A stretch of 64,000 bases of DNA from Renibacterium sp. (GTDB lineage Bacteria; Actinomycetota; Actinomycetes; Actinomycetales; Micrococcaceae), in contig JAFOLH010000017.1 of the NCBI GenBank assembly GCA_017419405.1, forward strand, positions 62,001 through 126,000. Reading direction: 5' to 3'. The translations under genes were made by a program, and so were the position numbers. Shown here in pieces: positions 9,289 through 16,583 of the stretch (position 1 is the stretch's first letter; each line of letters starts with the position of its first letter). A model generated the notes under the pieces. It worked only from the letters and a program-made list of their open reading frames with translations, made no database searches and had not been told where the DNA came from.

Positions 9289-10667
9289 GCGCGTCGACCA
9301 GAGGACCGGCGCAGGAGCTTTTTGCCGGTGAACCACAGCAGGTCCAAGTCACTTCGCCGGATTCCGTAGAATCCGGCGATCGGCATGCCGAATTTCCGGG
9401 ACAACCAGAACAGGTTGAGATTGCCCGCGACGAAATTGCCGACCAGCGTCGAAACCGCCGCGCCGACGGCGCCCAAGGGGCCAACCAAAAGCAGGAACAC
9501 GATCAGGTTGAGCACTGCGGCGATGCCCATGCTCAGGCTGCGCAGCCCCGGCCGGTTCCGAGCGCTCAAGCCGGCGCCGGCCACCGAGCCGGCAGAGCCG
9601 AGCGAACTCGCCAGCAGCAGGACCAGGGTTGCCGGCACTGCCGCGCTGAAATCCCGGCCGAAGAGCAACGGCAGCCACCACCAGCACGTCGCCCCGAGCA
9701 GCAAGCTCGACAGGAAGGTCAGGAAGGAGGTGATCCGGGCTGCCCGCTGCAGGCGGTGGTCAGCGTGCGCAGAACCGCCTTCGGCCGCATCCGACGGCAG
9801 AATCACACCGCGCACAGCGGACGCGATGAGCCCGGGGGCCTCCCCCACGCTCACCGCCACGACGTAGAGGCCGAGCTGCTTCGCGTTGGACAGCGGGACC
9901 ATCAGCAATTGGTCCATCCGGCTCAAGACGATGCCGGCCAACGAGCCGAACCAGAGCCGTCCGCCGAACGAACCGATCGCGGCAAAACCCAGCTCCGGGT
10001 TCTTTTCATGGACCTCGCGCGCATCGAGCCGGCGGACCAGGAACGGCAGATAGCACAGCGATTCCAGCACCGGCATCGCCAAGATGATCAGGACCGCCAT
10101 GAACGGGGTCAGCCAGCCGCCCAGCCAAAGCACGAGATAACCGGCCAGCCTCAGCGCGGCGGAGCACAGCATCACGGTGGCCGCCAGTTTCCACCGGTGA
10201 CTGCCCAAAGCCAGACCGCGCGGCAGTGAAGCCAGGAAATTCAGTGGCGTGGCAAGCGCGGTGATTCCGATTAGCTGCTGCAACTCGGGATTTCCTGCCG
10301 CGAGCGGGGCTGCGGAAAACCAGACAGCTGCGCCGCAGGCCAAGCCCAGGACGAGCAACAGCACGGCGGACCGGGAAGCGATCTGCCGGGCATTGCGGGC
10401 ATGCTTGGCCACGAAATAGATGATCGCGTCGGGGATTCCCAAAGCGCCGACCGCGACCACGAACAACAAAGGGGCGACCGCAGCCGCCACCAAGCCGCGC
10501 CCTTCCACGCCCAACGACTGGGCCAGAATCGGCGCGGTCACCAAAGAGACGATCGGAACCGCGATATTGATCGCGAAGGAAAAGGCCATCTTTTTCGAGA
10601 AGCTGTCCGTCCGCACGGCCCCGGCAGTGCTGCCGGATGCGTCCGACGCGGGCTTTTCAGCAGTCAT
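9285..10667 (-). CDS. Wzx-type polysaccharide flippase
   Basis: A 460-residue integral membrane protein with about 12-14 hydrophobic segments, starting after a cytoplasmic stretch of 25 residues. The pattern (SFSKKMAFSFAINIAVPIVS, then GVEGRGLVAAA, with paired amphipathic helices) fits the oligosaccharide-flippase branch of the MOP superfamily. Such proteins move undecaprenyl-diphosphate-linked repeat units from the inner to the outer face of the membrane, where Wzy joins them. A Wzy-like protein, an initiating transferase and a Wzc-like protein are in the same locus. An AGGGAA box precedes the ATG. Confidence 0.85.
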   Translation of the reverse strand: MTAEKPASDASGSTAGAVRTDSFSKKMAFSFAINIAVPIVSLVTAPILAQSLGVEGRGLVAAAVAPLLFVVAVGALGIPDAIIYFVAKHARNARQIASRSAVLLLVLGLACGAAVWFSAAPLAAGNPELQQLIGITALATPLNFLASLPRGLALGSHRWKLAATVMLCSAALRLAGYLVLWLGGWLTPFMAVLIILAMPVLESLCYLPFLVRRLDAREVHEKNPELGFAAIGSFGGRLWFGSLAGIVLSRMDQLLMVPLSNAKQLGLYVVAVSVGEAPGLIASAVRGVILPSDAAEGGSAHADHRLQRAARITSFLTFLSSLLLGATCWWWLPLLFGRDFSAAVPATLVLLLASSLGSAGSVAGAGLSARNRPGLRSLSMGIAAVLNLIVFLLLVGPLGAVGAAVSTLVGNFVAGNLNLFWLSRKFGMPIAGFYGIRRSDLDLLWFTGKKLLRRSSGRRA

Positions 10668-10741
10668 CTGGTTCTTTCCCTGTTTGCGTATTGCAGAATT
10701 TTCTCATGTTCGGCAGCAGCCGGAGCGGCTGGCAACACGGC

Positions 10742-10790
10742 AAAAGTCCGCCTGGGGCGGTGACCGGTTCGGTCACCGCCCCAGGCGGAC
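10742..10790 (-). terminator. Strong intrinsic terminator of the secreted protein gene at 10856
   Basis: Arms 10746-10766 and 10770-10790 are perfectly complementary over 21 bp with a three-base loop. On the minus strand the stem is followed by TTTTG. It lies 66 nt after the stop codon at 10856 and isolates the gene from the flippase downstream. Confidence 0.9.
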
Positions 10791-10855
10791 ATCGGCTGCC
10801 TTGGCCGAGATCCCAGGACTGGCTCAGCTCCTGGTGATCGGCGGGCCGATCAGGC

Positions 10856-12274
10856 TCAACCCGTGATCGAGGTCGCCGTCCGGTTGTCCGCGCAGCGGCT
10901 GTTCGACGCAATGCAGAACTGCGGAGCGGTTTCGCCGGTCTTCAGCACGAAGTTGGTCATCCGGTTGTCGCCCCGATTGCTCGGCTGGTTCACCTTGACC
11001 GAATACTTGATGGTCACGGTCTGGCCAGCTGCGAGCGTGCCCTTGATCGTGAACTGGTTGCCGCTGACCGCGCTGACCTGGAGTGCAGCATTGTCGGACA
11101 CCGGCTGGGAGTTGACCGTGGAATCGTCCAGCACCCGGCTCATGTCGTCGAACTCATCCACGATCGCGGGCCGCTGGGTGTTGTTGGTGTAAGTCAGGGT
11201 GTAGTTCAACACCTGGTTGGAGACCATCGCGATCCGCAACGGCACGTCCGAGGTCTTCTTCACCTCGGCGTCGCCGGCCGGGTTGATTGGCACGACACCG
11301 CCGGAGGCCAGGTCTTCCAAGCGGTAGGAGCCGTTGTTGGTGCCCGCGATCTTGGTGATCCCGGTGTTGCTGGCCACGCCGGTGTTCGGGTCGATCGAGA
11401 AGATCCGTCCGTTGGACTGCCCCGTGTACCACTTGCCGTCGAGCCACGCGAATCCGTACTGGGAGCCGGCGCCGGCACCCAGACCGGTGATCTTCAGCAC
11501 CTGCTGCACCGGCACCTCGGCGCCTTCGGCGAAGTTCGAAACATCGAACTTGTAGATGTAGGTTTCGCTGTAGTACTGCACCAAACCGTAGAAATTGCCC
11601 TGCACGTCGAACGCGTAGTCCGGTGCAACGTATCCACCGCCGGCCCACACCCGGTCGCCCGCGGGAGCCACCAGTCGACCGCTCACCACGGTGGTGTTGG
11701 TCTTGGAGTCGAACATGCTGATCTTCGTGCTGGTGGTGCCGAGCAGATTGGTGCCCTGCCAATAGCGCCCTTGGGTGTCCACGGCGCCGCCGCCCCATGC
11801 GGTACCGCCGGTGCGGTTGCCGCTGGACTGCCGGGCCTGGCCGATCTCTTCGACGTTGGTGGATCCCTCAGTGGCCTTGAAGACTTCCGGGCGGTTGCTG
11901 TTGTAAGCACTGCCCTGGAACGCCATCTTGCTGTTGTCTTGGGGGTCCGGCCCCAGGCCGAGGTTGGACGCCCAGTAATACGTCGGGACGGCGGCGCTGC
12001 GGCTGGCGATTTCCTCCTGCGCACCGGTCTTGACGTTGATTTTGATGATGCTGCCGCCAGAAGAGGCATACAGCGAACCGGTATCGATGGCCACCGGCTT
12101 GTTGTTGTTCAGCGGGAATTTTTGCCCAGTGGCCGCACTGGCCGGTGCCGCAGTCGCGACGAGTCCGAACGGGGCGAGGAGCGCCGCGCCCAGAACCAGT
12201 GCCGCGACGGTGGCTGCCCGGGGCTTTCGCATCGGACGCCCGCTTGCGGCGAGCGCATGAACTTGCTTACTCAT
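10856..12274 (-). CDS. Secreted propeller protein with C-terminal DUF11-like domain
   Basis: The 472-residue product begins at the ATG reading MSKQVHALAASGRP. The frame is open for 34 more codons upstream, but the signal peptide favours this start. Residues 16-48 are a Sec signal (AALVLGAALLAPFGLVATAA, cleavage near ASA-47). Residues 50-330 contain propeller-like units (TGSLYASSGG, YWQGTNLLGT, FYGLVQYYSE, WYTGQSNGRIFSIDPNTG). Residues about 345-472 resemble a DUF11-type Ig-like domain (NQVLNYTLTYTNNTQRPAIV, AGQTVTIKYSVKV), common in surface proteins. The last part has CIASNSRCADN, a likely disulfide. No cell-wall anchor was seen. It has its own terminator and lies upstream of the flippase gene on the same strand. 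A role in the outer surface is inferred from context. Confidence 0.82.
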   Translation of the reverse strand: MSKQVHALAASGRPMRKPRAATVAALVLGAALLAPFGLVATAAPASAATGQKFPLNNNKPVAIDTGSLYASSGGSIIKINVKTGAQEEIASRSAAVPTYYWASNLGLGPDPQDNSKMAFQGSAYNSNRPEVFKATEGSTNVEEIGQARQSSGNRTGGTAWGGGAVDTQGRYWQGTNLLGTTSTKISMFDSKTNTTVVSGRLVAPAGDRVWAGGGYVAPDYAFDVQGNFYGLVQYYSETYIYKFDVSNFAEGAEVPVQQVLKITGLGAGAGSQYGFAWLDGKWYTGQSNGRIFSIDPNTGVASNTGITKIAGTNNGSYRLEDLASGGVVPINPAGDAEVKKTSDVPLRIAMVSNQVLNYTLTYTNNTQRPAIVDEFDDMSRVLDDSTVNSQPVSDNAALQVSAVSGNQFTIKGTLAAGQTVTIKYSVKVNQPSNRGDNRMTNFVLKTGETAPQFCIASNSRCADNRTATSITG

Positions 12275-12402
12275 GGTTACCCAATCTGTTTTTGTTGGTG
12301 GGTGCGGATCTGCACGCGCAGAAGTGATCTTGTGTTTCGCTTTCGCAGCCCAGACCGCCACGTCCCCCGGTATCACCGGCCTGAGCAGAAAATCAGCGGC
12401 TT

Positions 12403-13116
12403 CTAGCCGCGCAGCGTCTGGGCCCGGTTGGCCGCTTCCGGCGACATGCCGTTGGCCGGTCCGGCAGCCCGGGCCGACCGTTGCGGGGCGCGCATCGGCG
12501 CGCCGGCCGGATTGAGACCGCCGAAGCGCTGTGTCGCCCCAGGAGTGCCGAGGATCTGCTTGCCGTCGACGATGGCCCGGCTCTGCATCCTCAGATACAC
12601 CGCAGTGCCAGCGGGGGCTGAAGAGTTGAAGCTCAAATCCTGCATCGGGATGGTCGTCACCGGATCGCTCGCGGTGACCGTGCCTTTGTACTTGATCACG
12701 TACTTGCGGAACCGACGGCCGTCGATGGTGACCACTTCGGCGGCGACCGGGAGCGCCCAGTCGCTGGATTGCTCGGTCCAGGTCAAAACGGGAGCAGTAT
12801 CCTCATCTTCACGGCCGTCGATGCTCACGAAAAGGTCGATCTCCAGATTGGTGATCGTCGAGTTGACCGTGGTCCCGGTGATCTGGAGATTCCGGCGGTT
12901 CCCGTTCGCATCCTCGCCGCGGACCTCGACGCCGCCTTCCCAAGCCGAAACATCGAGTTCACCGATGATCGTGGAAGTCACGGATGCGGCTGCCGCTGGC
13001 GCTGCGACCGCCATGGCCACCACGGGCGCGGTCCAGGCCGCGGATTTCACCACCGTCCGGCGGCTCACCGCCTCCGGGAACTTCAGTTCCGAGCCCACGT
13101 CATTCGTATTTTTCAT
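12403..13116 (-). CDS. Tat-exported protein of unknown function
   Basis: The 237-residue protein carries a twin-arginine signal: SRRTVVKSAAWTAPVVAMAV at residues 19-38 with a cleavage site after AAAA near 48. The SRRTVVK...WTAP form is shared by a group of small actinobacterial exported proteins. The mature domain (about 50-200) is predicted all-beta; it ends in an Ala/Pro/Arg-rich low-complexity tail. No enzyme motif was recognised. A GGGGGA box precedes the ATG and a consensus -35 element lies 139 nt upstream. It and the gene at 10856 are separated by 128 nt with no terminator, so they may form one unit. Confidence 0.8.
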   Translation of the reverse strand: MKNTNDVGSELKFPEAVSRRTVVKSAAWTAPVVAMAVAAPAAAASVTSTIIGELDVSAWEGGVEVRGEDANGNRRNLQITGTTVNSTITNLEIDLFVSIDGREDEDTAPVLTWTEQSSDWALPVAAEVVTIDGRRFRKYVIKYKGTVTASDPVTTIPMQDLSFNSSAPAGTAVYLRMQSRAIVDGKQILGTPGATQRFGGLNPAGAPMRAPQRSARAAGPANGMSPEAANRAQTLRG

Positions 13117-13230
13117 TTTCGAGCATCCCCCAAATTCAAGATTAGATCAAACTCGCATCATCTTATTCAGCGATCATTATTTAAATTGATTTCACGACAA
13201 TAATCGCCACCAAAGATGACCTGCCTCTAC

Positions 13231-13260
13231 AAAGTAATCCGCAGGAGCCGAAAATGTCAA
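13231..13260 (-). promoter_or_regulatory. Candidate promoter of the Tat-exported protein gene
   Basis: On the minus strand a perfect TTGACA (13260-13255) is followed after 18 nt by TACTTT (13236-13231). Transcription would begin near 13224, leaving a leader of about 108 nt before the ATG at 13116. Confidence 0.4.
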
Positions 13261-13341
13261 ACCATAACAAAAAATAGCATAACAATAAAGGAGTTCACTA
13301 AACGTGATCTCCATTCTTCATTCTCGAATCAAAATTGCTAA

Positions 13342-13521
13342 ATGAGATTCAATAGTGTTGAAATTGTCAGTAAGGGGTACCGGCAACCCGCAACCTATGA
13401 CAGCAAGCAGCCAAAATGTGTCACAGATCACATTTCGACTCCGACGACGGTTCCCACAGCCCGCCTTCCGGGGCTTCCGACCGCGCCGCCTCGGCGCAAC
13501 CGGCTGGAATCCACAAGATGA
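13342..13521 (+). CDS. Possible 59-residue small ORF
   Basis: The frame begins ATG-AGA-TTC and reads MRFNSVEIVSKGYRQPATYD, becoming rich in Thr, Pro and Arg. Its start overlaps the stop of a 13-codon frame at 13304-13345 (ATGA), which has an AAGGAG box 10 nt before its GTG. Its own stop overlaps the ATG at 13518, an alternative start of the SGNH gene. This chain of overlaps is suggestive of coupled translation. However, the CRP/GlxR-like palindrome at 13417-13432 falls inside it, and no homologue is known to me, so it may equally be non-coding leader. Confidence 0.25.
   Translation: MRFNSVEIVSKGYRQPATYDSKQPKCVTDHISTPTTVPTARLPGLPTAPPRRNRLESTR
13417..13432. promoter_or_regulatory. CRP/GlxR-like palindrome upstream of the SGNH gene
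   Basis: The sequence TGTGTCACAGATCACA matches the CRP/GlxR-type consensus TGTGA-N6-TCACA at nine of ten defined positions. It lies 107 nt before the SGNH hydrolase start. A cAMP-responsive regulator of the CRP/FNR family (GlxR in corynebacteria) is the likely binder, by consensus only. Confidence 0.5.
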
Positions 13522-13538
13522 TCGACAGGAAATTCATC

Positions 13539-14267
13539 GTGAAGCGTTCTCCTCTGAGCTACCTCGTACTGGGCGTCGTGCTCCTCGCGACCATCGCCCT
13601 CGGCGGCTTCGCCTTCTTTCGGGTCAATGCGCCGACCCCTACCGCGAGCGCGATCCCCAGTGGTGGGAACCTGGCGGTCTCCAGCGACGAGCGAACCAAA
13701 GTCGTCGTTTACGGCGATTCGATTTCAGTGGGCGACTCCCCGGCATTCTCCAGCCAACAGCTGGGCAAACGCGCCTGGCCGTACTATCTCTCCGAAAACG
13801 GCGTCTACTTCATCGGCGGATACGCGATGGGCGGCGCCACCACCGGCAATATCCTGGAACAGAACCGATGCCAAAGCGGCCTGCGGGCACCCGTCACCGT
13901 AGCCGCCTTCGGCACCAACTCGCTGCAAACCGGCGAATCGTTCGAAGCCAATCTGCTGAACCTCGAGCGGTTGAAGTCGGAATGCAATGCAGAACTGCGG
14001 CCGGAAGCCTTCATCGTCACCGCGGTCGGACCCGGCAACACGATTCCGCAGGAAAAGGTCACCGACTGGAACGCCCGGCTGAAGACCGCAGCAGAACAAC
14101 GCGGCTGGACCTTCGCCGATCCGTTTTCCGGAATGCGGACTCCGGAGAACACCTGGCTGCCGGGGTTGAGCTTCGACGGGTTGCACCCGACTGAAGCAGC
14201 CGCAAAAACCTATGCCGCCAATATCGCACCGGTGATCATTTCCGCTGGGAAACAATCCGCGGGCTGA
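13539..14267 (+). CDS. Membrane-anchored SGNH/GDSL hydrolase
   Basis: The GTG at 13539 is preferred because an AGGA box lies 8-9 nt upstream; an ATG at 13518 in the same frame is possible. The 242-residue product has one N-terminal transmembrane segment (residues 8-27, YLVLGVVLLATIALGGFAFF) and an extracellular SGNH domain. The nucleophile block is GDSIS (59-63, Ser61); block III may be GTNSL; and the catalytic Asp/His block is DGLHPT (213-218). Family members remove or transfer acyl groups on polysaccharides or lipids. The place at the head of the polysaccharide operon suggests editing of acyl groups on the polymer outside the cell, which would complement the WcaF-like acyltransferase at 22610. 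Confidence 0.8.
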   Translation: MKRSPLSYLVLGVVLLATIALGGFAFFRVNAPTPTASAIPSGGNLAVSSDERTKVVVYGDSISVGDSPAFSSQQLGKRAWPYYLSENGVYFIGGYAMGGATTGNILEQNRCQSGLRAPVTVAAFGTNSLQTGESFEANLLNLERLKSECNAELRPEAFIVTAVGPGNTIPQEKVTDWNARLKTAAEQRGWTFADPFSGMRTPENTWLPGLSFDGLHPTEAAAKTYAANIAPVIISAGKQSAG

Positions 14268-14292
14268 CCCCGCTTCGGATTCATCGGCATTT

Positions 14293-14308
14293 TGTGAGAC
14301 GCATCACA
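14293..14308. promoter_or_regulatory. Perfect CRP/GlxR-like palindrome before the polysaccharide operon
   Basis: TGTGA (14293-14297) and TCACA (14304-14308) are separated by six bases, an exact match to the CRP/GlxR consensus half-sites. It is centred about 95 nt before the initiating transferase start at 14395 and 34 nt after the SGNH gene. Confidence 0.6.
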
Positions 14309-14394
14309 GACGAACATTTCCGTGTCATAAAGTCGCCATGCGCCGAACCCCTCCCCGGACGCACACTGCATAGATGCTCAAGGGGAGAGCCAGA

Positions 14395-15945
14395 TTGTCA
14401 ATTCTCGATTCACGCGCGCCTGCGGAAAGCAGGCTGCAGCAGCATGTCCGCGATCGTCCCTTCGAGCCGCTGCGCCAGGCCGGCGAGCGGAAACCGAATC
14501 GATCGGACGGCTGGCGGCCCCGCTACCGGCGGCGGCTGCGGCTGCTAGACGCGCTGGCCATCGTGACTGCGGTGCTGATCGCCCAGTTCGTGCGGTTCGG
14601 CGACGACTTCGACGACCAAGGCATCATGCTCTTCAACCAGCATGTGCCCTACTGGGTGCTGGGTTTGATCCTGGCCGCGATCTGGTGGCTGGGCCTTGGC
14701 GCTTCCGGCGGCCGGAACGTGCGGCTGCAAGGCACCGAGGCGGCACGCAAAGTCCTCAATGCCACGTTGGCGGTCTTCGGCAGTGTCGCGATTCTGTCCT
14801 ATGTCTTCGGGCTGCCTACTGCGCGCGGCTACATCCTGGTGGCGTTGCCCACCGGACTGCTGCTGATTCTGGCCCTGCGGCTCCTCGCCCAACGGCACTT
14901 GATCCGGGGCCGCACGGACTCCGCCGAGAACATGTCCCGCACCGTGATCTTGGGCCGGCGGCTGGCTGCCGAACAGGTCATGAACCACATGGACGCCAAT
15001 CCGGCCGCCGGGCTGAAGCCGGTGGCCATCTATCACCCGCGCAGCGACGACGGCCCGTTGCTGCATGAAGGGAACTACGATTCCGGAGCGCAATACCTGC
15101 GCGGACGTCCGGCGGTCGATGAGATTTTGGCCGCCTTGCATTCCTTGCAAGCCGAAAGCGTCGTGGTCACCGATGAGACCGGCCTGACGCCCAAGGAAGT
15201 CCGCCGTTTCGGCTGGGCCCTGGCGGATTGCGGCATCCGGCTGATCCTGGCACCGTCGCTGAGCGGCATCGCAGGCCCCCGGATCCACTCCCAACCGCTC
15301 AACGGGCTCCCCTTGATCCACGTTTCGACGCCGCAATTGAGCGGTCTGAAGAAGCAGCTGAAACGTGCCTTCGACCTGCTCGCGGCGTCGACGCTGCTCC
15401 TGCTGCTCTCCCCGGTGCTGCTGACTACCGCCGTCGTGATCAAACTCTCCGATCGCGGGCCGGTATTCTTCCGGCAGAAGCGGGTCGGCCTGAATCGCTC
15501 CGAATTCCCCATGTTCAAATTCCGCAGCATGGTGCCCGAGGCCGAATCTCTCAAGCAGAAGCTGGCGTCCGACCAAGGCGGCAGCAATGTCCTGTTCAAG
15601 GTCAAAGACGATCCCCGGGTCACGCGCGTGGGCAGGTTCATCCGCAAATACAGCATCGACGAATTGCCGCAACTGCTGAACGTGATCATGGGCCACATGT
15701 CCCTGGTCGGCCCCCGCCCGCCGCTGCCTGCGGAAGTGGAACGCTATGAAGACGACGCGCACCGCCGGCTCCTGGTGCTCCCGGGCATCACCGGGCTCTG
15801 GCAGGTATCCGGCCGATCGGACCTGTCCTGGGAACAAGCAGTCCACTTGGACCTCTATTACGTGGAGAACTGGTCCTTGTCTTCGGACATCCTGATCCTG
15901 CTGAAAACCTTGAAAGCGACGCTGAAGTCCAATGGCGCATACTGA
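14395..15945 (+). CDS. Polyprenyl-phosphate sugar-phosphate transferase (initiating enzyme)
   Basis: The enzyme transfers a sugar-1-phosphate to undecaprenyl phosphate, the first step of repeat-unit synthesis. A GGGGAGA box 8 nt before the TTG at 14395 favours that start (516 residues); the in-frame ATG at 14374 lacks such a box. Residues 45-170 contain four or five membrane segments, followed by a CoA-binding-like Rossmann region (TVILGRRLAAEQVMNHM). The C-terminal 200 residues are the catalytic domain of the WbaP/WcaJ/CpsE type: KRAFDLLAASTLLLLLSP, PVFFRQKRVGLNRSEFPMFK, FRSM, SIDELPQLLNV, SLVGPRPPLP and ITGLWQVSGRS. It heads a compact plus-strand run with the phosphatase, kinase, nucleotidyltransferase and glycosyltransferase genes. 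Confidence 0.95.
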   Translation: MSILDSRAPAESRLQQHVRDRPFEPLRQAGERKPNRSDGWRPRYRRRLRLLDALAIVTAVLIAQFVRFGDDFDDQGIMLFNQHVPYWVLGLILAAIWWLGLGASGGRNVRLQGTEAARKVLNATLAVFGSVAILSYVFGLPTARGYILVALPTGLLLILALRLLAQRHLIRGRTDSAENMSRTVILGRRLAAEQVMNHMDANPAAGLKPVAIYHPRSDDGPLLHEGNYDSGAQYLRGRPAVDEILAALHSLQAESVVVTDETGLTPKEVRRFGWALADCGIRLILAPSLSGIAGPRIHSQPLNGLPLIHVSTPQLSGLKKQLKRAFDLLAASTLLLLLSPVLLTTAVVIKLSDRGPVFFRQKRVGLNRSEFPMFKFRSMVPEAESLKQKLASDQGGSNVLFKVKDDPRVTRVGRFIRKYSIDELPQLLNVIMGHMSLVGPRPPLPAEVERYEDDAHRRLLVLPGITGLWQVSGRSDLSWEQAVHLDLYYVENWSLSSDILILLKTLKATLKSNGAY

Positions 15946-16567
15946 CCCGGCCCGCTTGCCCGGCCGGCCGCAAGCCACGATTCTGATCCTGTGCACCGGC
16001 AACATCTGCCGCTCGGCATACGCCGAGCAGGAACTCCGCGCCGGGTTCCGGCGACTCGGAGCAACCGCTCCACGCGTCATCTCCCGCGGAACCCGGGTCA
16101 ACCCCGGGCTGCGCACGCCGCGGGAGCTGCTCGAGGCCGCCGGCAAGAACGCCGAAGGCCTGCAATACCGGGTTCCGGAACAGCTGACCGACCAGGACGT
16201 CCGGAGCGCCTCGATCATCCTCGCCGCCAGCGGCGAGCACCTGACGGACGCGCTGCGAAGAGTGCCGGCGAAAATGCGGCGAGCCTTCACGCTCGCCGAG
16301 TTCGCGCACGCCGCCCGATTCCAGCCGGCGGCTCCGGGAGCGCAGCCGTTTCCCGACCAGGACTGGCTGAGCATTCTGCAGGAGCACGCCAGCGCACGCC
16401 GTTCGGAGATCCGGGCCGAACTGCGCGGCCGGATGGACATCCCGGATCCCTACGGCCACAGCTCCGAAGCCTATGCCTCAATGGTCGCCACAGTGGACCG
16501 ACACATTGCCGAAATCGCCGGCTTCGCGCTGGCACAGACCAGGACAACGGCGTCGAATTCCGCCTGA
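15932..16567 (+). CDS. Low-molecular-weight protein-tyrosine phosphatase (Wzb-type)
   Basis: The P-loop CTGNICRS (residues 21-28, Cys21 and Arg27) and the general acid in DPYG (Asp172) identify the family. At 211 residues it is longer than the usual 150, with extra residues at the N-terminus and in the centre. It overlaps the transferase gene by 14 nt and lies just before the tyrosine-kinase gene. In such loci the phosphatase dephosphorylates the C-terminal tyrosines of the Wzc-like kinase, a cycle needed for polymer export. Confidence 0.92.
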   Translation: MAHTDPARLPGRPQATILILCTGNICRSAYAEQELRAGFRRLGATAPRVISRGTRVNPGLRTPRELLEAAGKNAEGLQYRVPEQLTDQDVRSASIILAASGEHLTDALRRVPAKMRRAFTLAEFAHAARFQPAAPGAQPFPDQDWLSILQEHASARRSEIRAELRGRMDIPDPYGHSSEAYASMVATVDRHIAEIAGFALAQTRTTASNSA

Positions 16568-16583
16568 CGCCAAGGAAGTGAAG

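Larger units (their letters stand above)
13117..13538. other. AT-rich divergent spacer
   Basis: This 422-nt stretch between the Tat protein gene (minus) and the SGNH hydrolase gene (plus) is clearly AT-rich from about 13117 to 13370, unlike its surroundings. It contains the promoter of the Tat gene, a CRP/GlxR-like palindrome, and three tiny plus-strand open frames with Shine-Dalgarno boxes at 13254-13277, 13304-13345 and 13342-13521. The last is listed separately as a doubtful gene. Confidence 0.7.
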
